The notes below the pieces were generated by a model, which did not search any database, was not told the origin of the DNA, and was given only the letters and a program-made list of their open reading frames with translations. The translations under genes were made by a program, and so were the position numbers. From JADJOY01 sp046331705 [NCBI: bacterium] (GTDB taxonomy: Bacteria; JADJOY01): a stretch of DNA of 64,000 nt. The DNA lies in NCBI GenBank assembly GCA_046331705.1, contig JAXLQJ010000028.1, positions 31,592-95,591 on the forward strand, given 5' to 3'. The first letter of the stretch is position 1. Each line of letters opens with the position of its first letter. Positions 41,117-50,061 of the stretch are shown here, one piece after another.

Positions 41117-42939
41117 GAGTGCTGGGGGTCTCCTACGGTTACCACGACTCCTCGGCCTGCCTGGTCGTGGATGGCGAGGTCGTGGCGGCGTCGGCGGAGG
41201 AGCGATTCACCCGCCAGAAACACGACTCGAACTTCCCCACCTACGCCATCGAGGCCTGCCTGAAGCAAGGCGGCTTGAGCGCGGATCGCCTCGACCAGAT
41301 CGTCTTCCACGAGGACCCGCACGCGAAGTTCTCGCGGGTGCTGTGCAGCGCCATCGCGGGGTTCCCGAACTCGCGGCGAGAGTTCGTCGAGTCCATGAAG
41401 TCGTGGCTCGGGCGCAAGCTGTGGGCCGTGAACACGATCTCGAAGCGCCTCGACGTCGCTCCCGACAAGATCAGTTACCTGGGGCACCACTTCAGCCATG
41501 CCGTGCAGGCGTTCATGGGCTCCGGCTTCTCGTCGGCGGGGATCCTGGTGGTGGATGCGGTCGGCGACTGGTCGTGCTCGGGCCTCTACCGCGGCAGCTG
41601 GCAGGACGGGAAACCGCGGGTCGAGCGACTGATGGAGATCGCCTTTCCGGATTCGCTCGGCCTCGTCTACTCGGCGGTCACCGCGTACCTCGGACTCGCA
41701 CCCAACGACGACGAGTGCAGCACGATGGCGCTCGCGGCCTTCGGCCGTCCGGTCTACCTCGATCGGATGCGCGCGATGGTGCCCGCCACCGAGGACGGCC
41801 TCTATCGCGTCGAGCCCGGCTACTTCCACTTCATCGACTTCTACCGCGGGCCGGTGAGCCAGCGCTTCATCGACGAGCTCGGCCCGCCGCGCAAGAGTCG
41901 CGACCCGCTGCCGTTCGACGCACTCGGCGCGGGAACCCCCGTGAGCGCCGACGCGCAGCGCTTCGCCGACATCGCGGCGAGCGTCCAAGCGCTTCTCGAG
42001 GAGCGGGTGCTGGGGCTCTGCCAGAAGCTCCACACCCTCGAGCCGTCGCCGCGGCTCTGCCTGGCTGGCGGAGTGAGCCTCAACTGCGTGTCCAACTCGC
42101 GCATCCTCGCCGAGTCGCCTTTCGAGACGCTCTACATCCCCCCGGACCCAGGCGACGGCGGCACCTCCGTCGGGACCGCTCTGTACTACGACGCGTGCTC
42201 GGGCGGCGGCGCCCCCGAGCAGCATCGCTACACGCCGTACGTCGGCGAAGCGTGCGACGAGGGCGAGGACCTAGCGATGCTCGCGCACGTGCGACCCGCG
42301 CAGTTCGAGGCGTATCGCAAGCCCGGCGCGAGCCCCACCCCTGCTGGCGACTGGCGCTGGGAGACCTTCTCCACCAGCGAGGCGCTCTGCGACGCGGTGG
42401 CGGCACGGCTCGTGGATCGGCAGATCGTCGGGTGGGTCCAGGGGCGCGCCGAGCTCGGGCCGCGAGCGCTCGGCAACCGCTCGATCCTGATTCGCCCGGA
42501 CGATCCCGCCCTCGCGACGCGCTTGAGCCGCAGGGTGAAGGAACGCGCCGCCTACCGGCCTTACGCCCTCTCGGTCGCGGACTTCGATGCTCCCCGCACG
42601 CTCGACGTCCCCGCGGATCAGCTCACGCTGCACCGCTGGATGCAGTTCGCGGCGCGTATCGCGCCCGACGCGCTGGCCCAGGTTCGTGCCGCGGTCCACA
42701 TCGACGGAACGACACGACCGCAGGTCTGTCGTCGCGACGACAACCCGTCGTTCCACGGCCTGCTGCGCGCGTTCGGCGAGCGCTTCGGCCGTGCCGCGCT
42801 GCTCAACACCTCGTTCAACCCCAGCGGATACCCCATCGTGACGACGCCGGTGGAAGCCCTGTCCATGTTCGCGCGCACCGACATGGACGCGTTGGTGCTC
42901 AATCGCACCGTGATCTGGAAGGAACGACATGTCCACTAG
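41113..42939 (+). CDS. Second carbamoyltransferase (NodU/CmcH/TobZ family)
   Basis: A 608-residue protein. N-terminal MRVLGVSYGYHDSSACLVVDG, then LGHHFSHAVQAFMGSG (H125/H126/H129), VVDAVGDWSC, LAGGVSLNCVSNSRI, GRAELGPRALGNRS and LLNTSFNPSGYPIV. It is only distantly similar to the paralogue at 38314-40008: the family motifs are shared but the intervening sequence and length differ, so two acceptor sugars are likely. GTG 41113 overlaps the ferritin-like stop. Its own 3' end overlaps the start of the small DUF5989-like gene by 11 bases. Confidence 0.92.
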   Translation: MRVLGVSYGYHDSSACLVVDGEVVAASAEERFTRQKHDSNFPTYAIEACLKQGGLSADRLDQIVFHEDPHAKFSRVLCSAIAGFPNSRREFVESMKSWLGRKLWAVNTISKRLDVAPDKISYLGHHFSHAVQAFMGSGFSSAGILVVDAVGDWSCSGLYRGSWQDGKPRVERLMEIAFPDSLGLVYSAVTAYLGLAPNDDECSTMALAAFGRPVYLDRMRAMVPATEDGLYRVEPGYFHFIDFYRGPVSQRFIDELGPPRKSRDPLPFDALGAGTPVSADAQRFADIAASVQALLEERVLGLCQKLHTLEPSPRLCLAGGVSLNCVSNSRILAESPFETLYIPPDPGDGGTSVGTALYYDACSGGGAPEQHRYTPYVGEACDEGEDLAMLAHVRPAQFEAYRKPGASPTPAGDWRWETFSTSEALCDAVAARLVDRQIVGWVQGRAELGPRALGNRSILIRPDDPALATRLSRRVKERAAYRPYALSVADFDAPRTLDVPADQLTLHRWMQFAARIAPDALAQVRAAVHIDGTTRPQVCRRDDNPSFHGLLRAFGERFGRAALLNTSFNPSGYPIVTTPVEALSMFARTDMDALVLNRTVIWKERHVH

Positions 42940-43123
42940 CCGCCACTGGTACACCGGGCCCGTCCTGATCGTGCGCAACATCGTGCGCACGGCGCAGGTG
43001 CTGGAGGCCCAGGGTCTGCCACGGTTCGTGCCGTTCGCGGCGATCCTGTTCTTGCTCGCCGGCGGGATCTGGGTCGTGAACACGATCTCGCCGCTCGCGC
43101 CGTTCATCTATTCCTTGTTCTGA
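42929..43123 (+). CDS. DUF5989-like single-helix membrane mini-protein
   Basis: 64 residues with one membrane helix (PFAAILFLLAGGIWVVNTIS) and the C-terminal signature SPLAPFIYSLF. I recognise this ending from the DUF5989 family, small proteins often found beside carbamoyltransferases. ATG 42929 lies within the carbamoyltransferase 3' end, behind GGAAGGA. It probably recruits the soluble carbamoyltransferase to the membrane or to a transport step; that role is an inference from context. Confidence 0.75.
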   Translation: MSTSRHWYTGPVLIVRNIVRTAQVLEAQGLPRFVPFAAILFLLAGGIWVVNTISPLAPFIYSLF

Positions 43124-43143
43124 CCCGCACGGCGATCGCGATC

Positions 43144-44331
43144 GTGGTTCGCCGGGCTGCGCGGGCGCTGCAGTGCGTGCCGCTGCTTTGCGCAGCCGCG
43201 TGGGCGGTGACCGCGATCCTGTACCTGGCGAGCAGCTCGCTCGTCACGCTGGCGCTGATCGCCATCCCTGCCGCGCTGTGGAGCGCGCCGCCGGTGCGAC
43301 GCGCGACGGACGCGAACCCGCGGGCCTGGACGGCCCTCGCCGTGGCGCAGGCTTGCGCGTGCGCCGCGCTCTACGGGTGGTCGAGCGATCGGGAGCTGGC
43401 GCGCGCCGCACTCGCCGCCAACACCGCGTTGCTCGCGCTCCACTGGGTCGGTCGGGGCCGGCGCGAGCTCGGCCTCGAGCCCGTCGCCGCGCGCACCTGG
43501 CTGGCCTGGTGCGCCGTGGGCTGGGCGCTCACGCTCGTGCTCTGGCAAGGCGCACCGCTCGTGGCGATCGCCGCGGCGATCCATCGGCATCGTGGCGTGC
43601 TGCGCGAGAAGGTGGCTCCGCGCTGGCACCTGTCGGCGCGCACGGCGCTGCTCGCTCTGGCGATGGTGGGCGGCTGTGTGGGCGTCCACGTCGGCCAAGA
43701 CGAGCACGGCGGACGGGCGTCGTGCGCGCCGCGGGGCGCGCTTCCCGCCGGCTCGAGCACGGTGCGGGTGGCGGCGCTCGGCGGCTCCGCGACCTACGGC
43801 TTCCTGATGCGCGAGCGCGACGTGTACGTGAGTCGCGCCGTGGCTGCGCTCGAGGCGGCGGCGGGCGACGGCCGCAGCTACGAGGCGCTCGACTGTGCGC
43901 TCTCTGGCGCCGACTCGCGGGCGGACGTGAGCCAGCTCACCCGCGCCAGCGCGAGCGATCCGCGAGTGGTGGTGCTCTATCCCGGCTTCAACCACGTGCC
44001 CGAGGACGTTCCCGGGCTGCGGCGCGATCTGGAAACGATCGTCGACGAAAGCCGTCGCGGCGGTCGCGCCATCGTGCTCGTCACCGCGCCGATCGGCACG
44101 CCATGGGTCGATCGGGACGTCGAGCCGAATCAGACCATCCGTGCCGTCGCCACCGCGCGCGGCGTCCCTCTGCTGGACGCCGCCGACGCCTTCGGCCGCA
44201 AGCCGTGGCTCTTCACGCTGGACCTGCTCCACCCCAACGCGCTCGGCCACGCGTTGCTCGGGCGTCTGCTCGTGCCGATGATCTCAGCGGCAGCAGCGGA
44301 AGCCGACCGGCTCCAGATCGAGCAGCGGTAG
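43144..44331 (+). CDS. SGNH/GDSL hydrolase with N-terminal membrane helices
   Basis: A 395-residue protein. About five hydrophobic helices (residues 10-180) precede a periplasmic SGNH domain: block I ALGGSATYGF with the nucleophilic Ser, block III-like YPGFNH, and block V DLLHPNALGHALL with the catalytic Asp and His. It starts 20 bases after the DUF5989-like gene, so it belongs to the carbamoyltransferase operon. Such enzymes add or remove acyl groups on glycans or esters. Here it may act on the exported carbamoylated glycan. The last 48 bases overlap the convergent gene. Confidence 0.82.
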   Translation: MVRRAARALQCVPLLCAAAWAVTAILYLASSSLVTLALIAIPAALWSAPPVRRATDANPRAWTALAVAQACACAALYGWSSDRELARAALAANTALLALHWVGRGRRELGLEPVAARTWLAWCAVGWALTLVLWQGAPLVAIAAAIHRHRGVLREKVAPRWHLSARTALLALAMVGGCVGVHVGQDEHGGRASCAPRGALPAGSSTVRVAALGGSATYGFLMRERDVYVSRAVAALEAAAGDGRSYEALDCALSGADSRADVSQLTRASASDPRVVVLYPGFNHVPEDVPGLRRDLETIVDESRRGGRAIVLVTAPIGTPWVDRDVEPNQTIRAVATARGVPLLDAADAFGRKPWLFTLDLLHPNALGHALLGRLLVPMISAAAAEADRLQIEQR

Positions 44332-45873
44332 CTGTGCCTCGTGCGCCATCAGCGCGAAGTGGCACGACTGCGTGAGATCGTCGCTCAGCCCGTAATACGC
44401 CCCCGCGAACCCGTACCAGCCGGGCAGATCGGGGAACGTGACCAGCTCGAGGGCGTTGCCGGCGAGGTCGAAGAGCTCGAGCGGATTGCGACATCCGGGT
44501 CGCGCGCCCGCCGGCCTGAGCCCCGCGGCGCTGCGCAGATTGCAGTCCGCGTTGAGGCGATTGGTGCGATCCCGCACCTTCGATTCGGTGAGGATGTAGG
44601 GAAGCCGGCCGTGGTCCGAGCACGCCCAGTACCACTCGTCACGGCTGCACAGGTGCTTGCCTTCGGCGGCGCAGAGCGCGCTCGCCTGCGACGGCGACAC
44701 TCCCGTGAGCGGCAGCTCGCCGGCGCGTGCCGGGAACTCGTAGCGATCGATGTCGTAGGCGCCGTCCTCGGTGCTCACGCGCACCATGGACGAATCGAGC
44801 GGCGGCGCCGGACGCGCGGGGACCCTCGGCGCGCGCCCTGGCCCGGTGCCGCCGTCCCACTCGAGGAACCGAGCTGGCAGCAGCAACACCAAGGCGAGCG
44901 GAAGGGCCACGCGCGGCCGAACCCACCTGCGCACGCGCGCGAGGGCGCGGGCGAGCTCGTCTTGAACGGCGGCGTCCGCGTGCCGATCGGCGGCGGCGCG
45001 CCGCCCGAGCGGTACCAGGCTCGCCACCACGCCGGCCACGAGCGGCACGGCGCACAGCGGCGGATGGATGAGCGCCGTCACCGCGCCTGCGCCGAAGAGC
45101 GCCCGCGCCCAGGCTCTACCCGAGGTCAGCAGGAAGAGCTGCCACGCACCGGAGGCGGCAAACATCGCCGCCACCATCTGCCAGGCGATCGATAGAGCCG
45201 TGCCCCACGGTTTGGCGCGCTCCAGCGAGATGCGCGCGACGATGGCGATCACCGTCACCGCCGCCGGTATCCGGCCCCGGATCGCGACGGCGCGCGGCGG
45301 CAGCTGCGGCGCCTTGCCGCGCACGCACTCGTAGAGCAACGCCACCAGCACGAGATTGCCGGCGAACGTGAACCCGAAGAGGTGCTGACCGAAGAACACC
45401 AGGAACGGCGACGCCTCCCGAACCAGCACGGGGATCGTGGCATCGAGCCCGAACGCACGGAGGCCAGCGCCCGCCGTCGCCAGCAGGAACTTGTCGAAGG
45501 CGTCGATCTGCCAGAACGCGACCTTTCCCGCGGGCTCGAGGATGCGCTCGGGCAAGTTGAGGATGATCTGGAGACCCCAGAGCGCGGCGAGCCCCACCCA
45601 CATCGTCCCACGCACCCAGGCGCGCTCGGACGAGGACCACACTGCAACGAGCTCCAGGAACGGGTAGACCGCCGCCACCGCGATCCACAGCAACAGCAAC
45701 GGCTCGAGGTAGCCGGGCACGTCGGTCTGCGTGATCCAAGCGAGCGCGAAGAGCGCCACCAGCCATGCGAGCACTGCCCGTCGCCAGCGCAGCGCCCCCG
45801 CCAGCACACGCGCGAAGACACTCGCCGGAAGCAGCGCGATCAGCACCAGCACGCCGGTCGCCGCGTCACCCAC
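44284..45873 (-). CDS. Polytopic membrane protein fused to an SUMF1/FGE-type domain
   Basis: 529 residues from GTG 45873, which overlaps the upstream stop by eight bases. Residues 1-370 contain about nine membrane helices. The C-terminal 160 residues form a formylglycine-generating-enzyme/PvdO-type domain: YDIDRYEFPAR, GVSPSQASALCAAEGKHLCSRDEW (split at EGKHLC), ELFDLAGNALELVTF and the terminal VGFRCCR. Family members oxidise cysteine to formylglycine in sulfatases or act as nonhaem iron or copper enzymes. Fusion to a large membrane domain is unusual and would place the catalytic part at the membrane surface. No sulfatase gene is visible nearby. Confidence 0.78.
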   Translation of the reverse strand: MGDAATGVLVLIALLPASVFARVLAGALRWRRAVLAWLVALFALAWITQTDVPGYLEPLLLLWIAVAAVYPFLELVAVWSSSERAWVRGTMWVGLAALWGLQIILNLPERILEPAGKVAFWQIDAFDKFLLATAGAGLRAFGLDATIPVLVREASPFLVFFGQHLFGFTFAGNLVLVALLYECVRGKAPQLPPRAVAIRGRIPAAVTVIAIVARISLERAKPWGTALSIAWQMVAAMFAASGAWQLFLLTSGRAWARALFGAGAVTALIHPPLCAVPLVAGVVASLVPLGRRAAADRHADAAVQDELARALARVRRWVRPRVALPLALVLLLPARFLEWDGGTGPGRAPRVPARPAPPLDSSMVRVSTEDGAYDIDRYEFPARAGELPLTGVSPSQASALCAAEGKHLCSRDEWYWACSDHGRLPYILTESKVRDRTNRLNADCNLRSAAGLRPAGARPGCRNPLELFDLAGNALELVTFPDLPGWYGFAGAYYGLSDDLTQSCHFALMAHEAQLPLLDLEPVGFRCCR

Positions 45874-46780
45874 GCGACACCCGCTCCAGCCAGATCTCGC
45901 CCGCGCGGATCGCGAGCTCGAGTCGTCGCGCACCGCCGAGGCGACGCTCGGCCGCCGCGTGGATTCGCACGATCTCGGCGGCCAGCTCGTCGCCTTCGGC
46001 CACCGCCAGCGCGAGCTCGTCCGAGGGCGCGACGACCGTGCGCTCGCGCGGCAGCCGCGCCTGGACCAGGATCGCGCGCCGCTCGCCCGCGGGGGCCGAC
46101 GCGCGGAGCTGGCTCATGACGCGCTCCAGCGCCGCGACGCCCTCGTCGCGTGCCCACGCGAGCGCGGCCTCGGGTACGCGCGGCGCGGCGCCCACGCCCG
46201 CCTCGCAAGGGGAGGCGCTGAGCTCGAAGCACGCGATCGCCTCCGCGGCGAGGTACGACTGAAGTCGCCGTGCCAGTCGCGCCGGCCGCGGCGCGGCACG
46301 CACCCGTGCGGCGAAACCCGCGTGGCCATCGGTGGCGGCTGAAGAGCCGCGCGACGCGAGGCGCTCGAATGCGTCGGCCGTGACGATCCAGCCCACCGGG
46401 ATACGCGGACCGAGCGAGGCGAGCCGCGCGAGGTCGCGCGCCTCCTCGCCGACGTCCCGCTCGGCGAGGTCGAAACGAGCGACGCGATCGAGCCCGACCA
46501 CCCAGCCGGGTCGTCGACGACGCCCGAGCGCAGTGACGAACGCGCGCACCGCCAGCGAGACCGCTGCGAACGAGACCAGGACGAGCACCGCGACCAGCCA
46601 GCGCTCGGCGGGCGCCACACCGAGGGCGAGCCATACCGCCGCGAACGCCCAGCCGACCAGCGCGACGAGCAATGCGACGAAGAGCGGCACCACCGCGGTG
46701 ATCGCCGCGTAGCAGTCGAGGCCGTGCCGCCACGCGTCCGGCGAATCCGCGAGCCAACGGCCGAGCAGCTCGGTCCACAT
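45866..46780 (-). CDS. Membrane protein with possible PEP-synthase N-domain remnant
   Basis: 304 residues. Two membrane helices (about residues 28-56 and 61-84) are followed by a soluble part. LARLASLGPRIPVGWIVTADAFERL resembles the opening of pyruvate-phosphate-dikinase/PEP-synthase ATP-binding domains (typically ...VPPGFVVT.dAf..F), and the ending LELAIRAGEIWLERVSR resembles the closing strand of that domain. The ATP-grasp core between them is much too short for an active enzyme. I therefore name no function. It lies six bases after the deacetylase gene and overlaps the SUMF1-type gene, in one leftward operon. Confidence 0.6.
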   Translation of the reverse strand: MWTELLGRWLADSPDAWRHGLDCYAAITAVVPLFVALLVALVGWAFAAVWLALGVAPAERWLVAVLVLVSFAAVSLAVRAFVTALGRRRRPGWVVGLDRVARFDLAERDVGEEARDLARLASLGPRIPVGWIVTADAFERLASRGSSAATDGHAGFAARVRAAPRPARLARRLQSYLAAEAIACFELSASPCEAGVGAAPRVPEAALAWARDEGVAALERVMSQLRASAPAGERRAILVQARLPRERTVVAPSDELALAVAEGDELAAEIVRIHAAAERRLGGARRLELAIRAGEIWLERVSRG

Positions 46781-46786
46781 GCGACG

Positions 46787-47749
46787 TCACTCCGCGTTGG
46801 CCGGGGCCGGGAAGCCGAGATGGCGCGCGATCGCACCGAGCGGCGCGATCCACAGCTCGCCCGCCGACGCGTGCCCGCGCAGCAAGGCTTCGAGCGCCGC
46901 GCGCCCGCGGGCGTTTCCCGAGAGATGCGGCTCCTGGTGATCGACGTAGACCGCGACGCCGCCGCGCGCCTGCACTGCCGCGAGCCAGCCCGCCAGCACC
47001 GCTCGTCCCGCGTCGCCACCGAGCCCGGCGCGCAGCAGGTCGTCGTCCACCGGCAAGCTGACCGGCAGCTCCCAGAGGCGGCCGACGCGAAACGGCCGGC
47101 AGGTACCTGCTCCCGTCACGCGACCGGCGTGCGCGCCGGCACGCAGCGAAGGCAACGACGAGTCGTACGCGAGCGGCGCCGGCAAGCGTTCGATGATCGG
47201 AGCACGGATCCAGAACGACGGCGCGCGAAATCCCCGCATCTCGAAGGCCGCGGCGATCGCGGCGATGCGCGCGAGCCGATTGGCGAGTGCGGCTGCATCG
47301 AGGTCTGGCAACCGGTTGTCGTGCCGCACGTCGTGCAAGCCGAGCTCGAATCCGCGCGCCTGCCAACCGCGCACGCGCGCCGCGTGGCGCTCGGCGAGCT
47401 CGCCCGGGAGGAAGAGCGTGGAGCGCACCCCCAGCCGCTCCTCGAGATCGAGCAGGCGCTCCGTGGGGTCGAGTGCCCGCGCAGTGTCGAGGTCGTGAGA
47501 GAGGCCGAGCGCCGCCCGCGCCGACAGCGGCCACGAGACGGCTTCCCCGGCAACCAGCGGCTGGTCCCGCGCGAACGCGACCTCGGGCGAGACGCTCGCC
47601 ATGCCTCGCCCCAGCAAGCGGCGACTCAGCCAGAACCGAATCGGCCCCGGCACGCGCTGATAATCGAACGGCAGCCACGTGCTCGGGTGACGGTGCGCCG
47701 GCGCGCCCAACGACGCGGGGCTCGGCGGTTGCGTGAGAAGCGCGGTCAT
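46787..47749 (-). CDS. Polysaccharide deacetylase-like (NodB-fold) protein
   Basis: A 320-residue protein. The metal-site motifs of carbohydrate esterase family 4 are recognisable: LGLSHDLDTARAL (D86/D88), GLHDVRHDN with H139 and H143, and FRAPSFWIRAP. It would remove acetyl groups from a glycan or act on a related amide. No signal peptide is seen, so it may be cytoplasmic or membrane-associated through its operon partners. ATG 47749 is chosen because sequence further upstream is Arg-rich shadow. Confidence 0.78.
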   Translation of the reverse strand: MTALLTQPPSPASLGAPAHRHPSTWLPFDYQRVPGPIRFWLSRRLLGRGMASVSPEVAFARDQPLVAGEAVSWPLSARAALGLSHDLDTARALDPTERLLDLEERLGVRSTLFLPGELAERHAARVRGWQARGFELGLHDVRHDNRLPDLDAAALANRLARIAAIAAAFEMRGFRAPSFWIRAPIIERLPAPLAYDSSLPSLRAGAHAGRVTGAGTCRPFRVGRLWELPVSLPVDDDLLRAGLGGDAGRAVLAGWLAAVQARGGVAVYVDHQEPHLSGNARGRAALEALLRGHASAGELWIAPLGAIARHLGFPAPANAE

Positions 47750-47784
47750 CTTCGGACGCTGCACGGCGAACGAGGTGCCGATAG

Positions 47785-47790
47785 TACAAT
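47785..47790 (+). promoter_or_regulatory. -10-like element upstream of the membrane gene at 47887
   Basis: TACAAT matches five of six -10 bases and stands out in a GC-rich divergent gap of 137 bases. The -35 region is poor. Confidence 0.3.
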
Positions 47791-47886
47791 CCGCGACCGC
47801 GACCGTGGCATGTTGGTCCCGCCTGCCGTCGTCCCCCGACGCGACACCGCCTTCGCCGCGCCTCGCACGCACAGGCACCGCTCTCC

Positions 47887-50040
47887 TTGACCTCGCTGAC
47901 GAACGTCGCGGCCGGGCTCGGCCTGGTGACGAGCGCCTGGTACCTCCCGGGCCGCGCGCTGCTGGGTCCACGGCGCGGGCGACCGGCGAGCGAGCACCGC
48001 TTGCTCGCCTGGGCCGTCGGTTGCGCGGCCACCAGCCTCGGCGCGTTCACGTTCGCGATGCTCGCCGGTGTCCCGCTGACCCGCACGGTGGTGCTGGGCT
48101 CGGCGGTCGCGTGGCTCGGCATGGGTCTCGCCTGGTGGCGCTGGCGCGAGCGCGGCCGTGCGTCGGCGCAGCCCGCGGAGGAGCGCGCGGCCTCGCGAGG
48201 ACCGTACGTCCTGGCGGCGGTGGTCTTCGCGATGTCGCTGGCGCGTTTTCACACGGCCGATCTGCACTTCACGTGCGAGAACTATCCCACCGCGCTGGCG
48301 CTCGGCCTCGAGATCGGCGCGGAGCCGCGTCCGCCGCTCTTGCACGCCGACTTCGAGCAACGGCTCGGCACGTCGGCGGTGGTCGCGCCCACGGTGGCGC
48401 TGCTCGGCATGCCCGGATTCCGCATCGAGTACGCGTGGGTCGTGACCACCATCGTCATCACCGTCGCCGAGCTTCTCTTCGCGTTCGGCGCGAGCTCGCG
48501 GCTCGCGATGACGGGCGGCGTCCTCGCGTTCTTCTGCGCTCCGATCGCCACGATCGGCGAGATCGACCCCAACCTCAACGCCCTCGCGTGGCTGGGGATC
48601 GCGCTCCTGTCGATACGCCCGAGGGTCACGCCGCGACCGTGCGTGGCCGGTCTGGCGTTGGGGCTGGTGATCGGCCGCGATCCGATCCTGGCGCCGTCGC
48701 TCGTCGCGCTGGGGTTGCTGGCGTGCCACGGGCCTGGCACCGCGCGGCGCATCGGCGTCGCGGCGGCAACGCTGCTCGTCGCCTGTGTGCCGTGGGCGGC
48801 GCACCAGCTCGCCACCTACGGCGCGCTCTTCTCCCATCCCAGCCTGGAGCAGTTCCCGAAGCCGCTGCCGCACGCGTTTCTCGGAGTGCCGTTCGCGATC
48901 AAGGCGGCGCTCAACTGGCCGTTCGTCGCCACGCCCGTGCGTTCGCCGTTCAACCCGTTTCCGTCCGCGCTGATGTACGTGCAACGCCTGGGCGCGGCGA
49001 CCGGAGCCGCCGGCATCGGGCTGATCGCGCTCGGCGTGGCCGCGGGCTGGCGTCGCCAGCGCGCGCTCGCCGCGGCGGTGATCTTCGCTTCGCTGCCGCC
49101 GGCACTGGCGCTCGCGCTGGTCGAGAACTGGACCGAGCCGACCCGCTTGTGGCTCCTGGTGTGCGTGTTGCTGCCGGTGCTCGTGTTCCTGCCGCTGGGA
49201 ATCGGCGACGCCTGGCACGCGGTGCGCGCGCGGCGCATCGCGACGCTCGCGGCAGCCGTGCTGGTCGCCGTCGCCTTTCGTGCCGGCGTGGGCGCTTGGC
49301 TCGCGCCGCCGACGGTGCCCGTCGACGAGCGTCTGCTCGACGCGTTCCCCGGGATGCCGCGCGAGCGGCCGGAGGAGCTGGCCGCGCTGATCGAGCAGTA
49401 CGCGGCACCCGGTTGGCTGCCGACGCTCGACGCCGACTGGTTCATTCGCAGCTTCGATGGTGCCGAGTGGCGAACCTTTGCCGGCGAGATCGCCCGTCCC
49501 TCGCTCCCGGGACAGCCCATCCCGCTCTCCCAGGAGGTGGTGCGCTGGATCGCGCCGGAGCGTTACGCACGGCAATTCGCCGCGCCGTTCCTCGGCCCCA
49601 GCGAGCCGCTCCGGGCGGGCGCGCCGGCATCGCTCGCGATCGACCTGACGCGCGCGCCCACGGCACGCGACGCCACCGCGCTGCGCGCGCCGCGGCCGGA
49701 CGATCCCGAGCCGATCGACCTCGCCGGCCGCGCGGACCCGCTCCACGTCGCGCCGTGCGTGCCGGCGTGGAACGCGCGCCCCGTCGAGATCTACGTCGTG
49801 GGACGCACCGACGCCGGTCGGCCGAGGCTGATGGCGTTCGCCGTCGAGCGCGACGCGACCGACGTGCAGCCGGCGCGAGCGTGCGCCCGCGAGGACCTCG
49901 TGCACACCGTCACCGTGCCCGCGGACACCGGCGCATTGGTCTTCTACGTCCGCCAAGTGCTGCCGACCGTGGTATTCGAGCTCGGCGCGCGGGTCGGACC
50001 GGACGGCGTCGTCCGCGGCCCGGGCTTTCAGAAGATCTGA
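47887..50040 (+). CDS. Large polytopic membrane protein, possible GT-C glycosyltransferase
   Basis: 717 residues from TTG 47887. About eleven membrane helices end near residue 465, followed by a soluble C-terminal domain of about 250 residues. The first large loop has RFHTADLHFTCENYPTALALG and the middle has IDPNLNALAWLGIALL and LNWPFVA. The protein at 55819-58050 has the same order of features (TQHHCMPASALIALT, NPNLTSYALVV, LNWPFAP), so they are paralogues. No certain family assignment; architecture fits lipid-linked-sugar glycosyltransferases. It is convergent with the SGNH-like gene. Confidence 0.6.
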   Translation: MTSLTNVAAGLGLVTSAWYLPGRALLGPRRGRPASEHRLLAWAVGCAATSLGAFTFAMLAGVPLTRTVVLGSAVAWLGMGLAWWRWRERGRASAQPAEERAASRGPYVLAAVVFAMSLARFHTADLHFTCENYPTALALGLEIGAEPRPPLLHADFEQRLGTSAVVAPTVALLGMPGFRIEYAWVVTTIVITVAELLFAFGASSRLAMTGGVLAFFCAPIATIGEIDPNLNALAWLGIALLSIRPRVTPRPCVAGLALGLVIGRDPILAPSLVALGLLACHGPGTARRIGVAAATLLVACVPWAAHQLATYGALFSHPSLEQFPKPLPHAFLGVPFAIKAALNWPFVATPVRSPFNPFPSALMYVQRLGAATGAAGIGLIALGVAAGWRRQRALAAAVIFASLPPALALALVENWTEPTRLWLLVCVLLPVLVFLPLGIGDAWHAVRARRIATLAAAVLVAVAFRAGVGAWLAPPTVPVDERLLDAFPGMPRERPEELAALIEQYAAPGWLPTLDADWFIRSFDGAEWRTFAGEIARPSLPGQPIPLSQEVVRWIAPERYARQFAAPFLGPSEPLRAGAPASLAIDLTRAPTARDATALRAPRPDDPEPIDLAGRADPLHVAPCVPAWNARPVEIYVVGRTDAGRPRLMAFAVERDATDVQPARACAREDLVHTVTVPADTGALVFYVRQVLPTVVFELGARVGPDGVVRGPGFQKI

Positions 50041-50041
50041 C

Positions 50042-50057
50042 CTCGGCGCACGCCGAG
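50042..50057. terminator. Bidirectional hairpin in a 21-base convergent gap
   Basis: CTCGGCG (50042-50048) and CGCCGAG (50051-50057) are perfect complements around CA. The stem fills the gap between the stops at 50040 and 50062 and could end both transcripts. No T-tract is present. Confidence 0.5.
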
Positions 50058-50061
50058 CGAA

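Noticed and set aside
40285-42939. An 884-codon version of the second carbamoyltransferase
   Set aside because: The first 276 codons are the shadow of the ferritin-like gene. The family N-terminus begins at GTG 41113.
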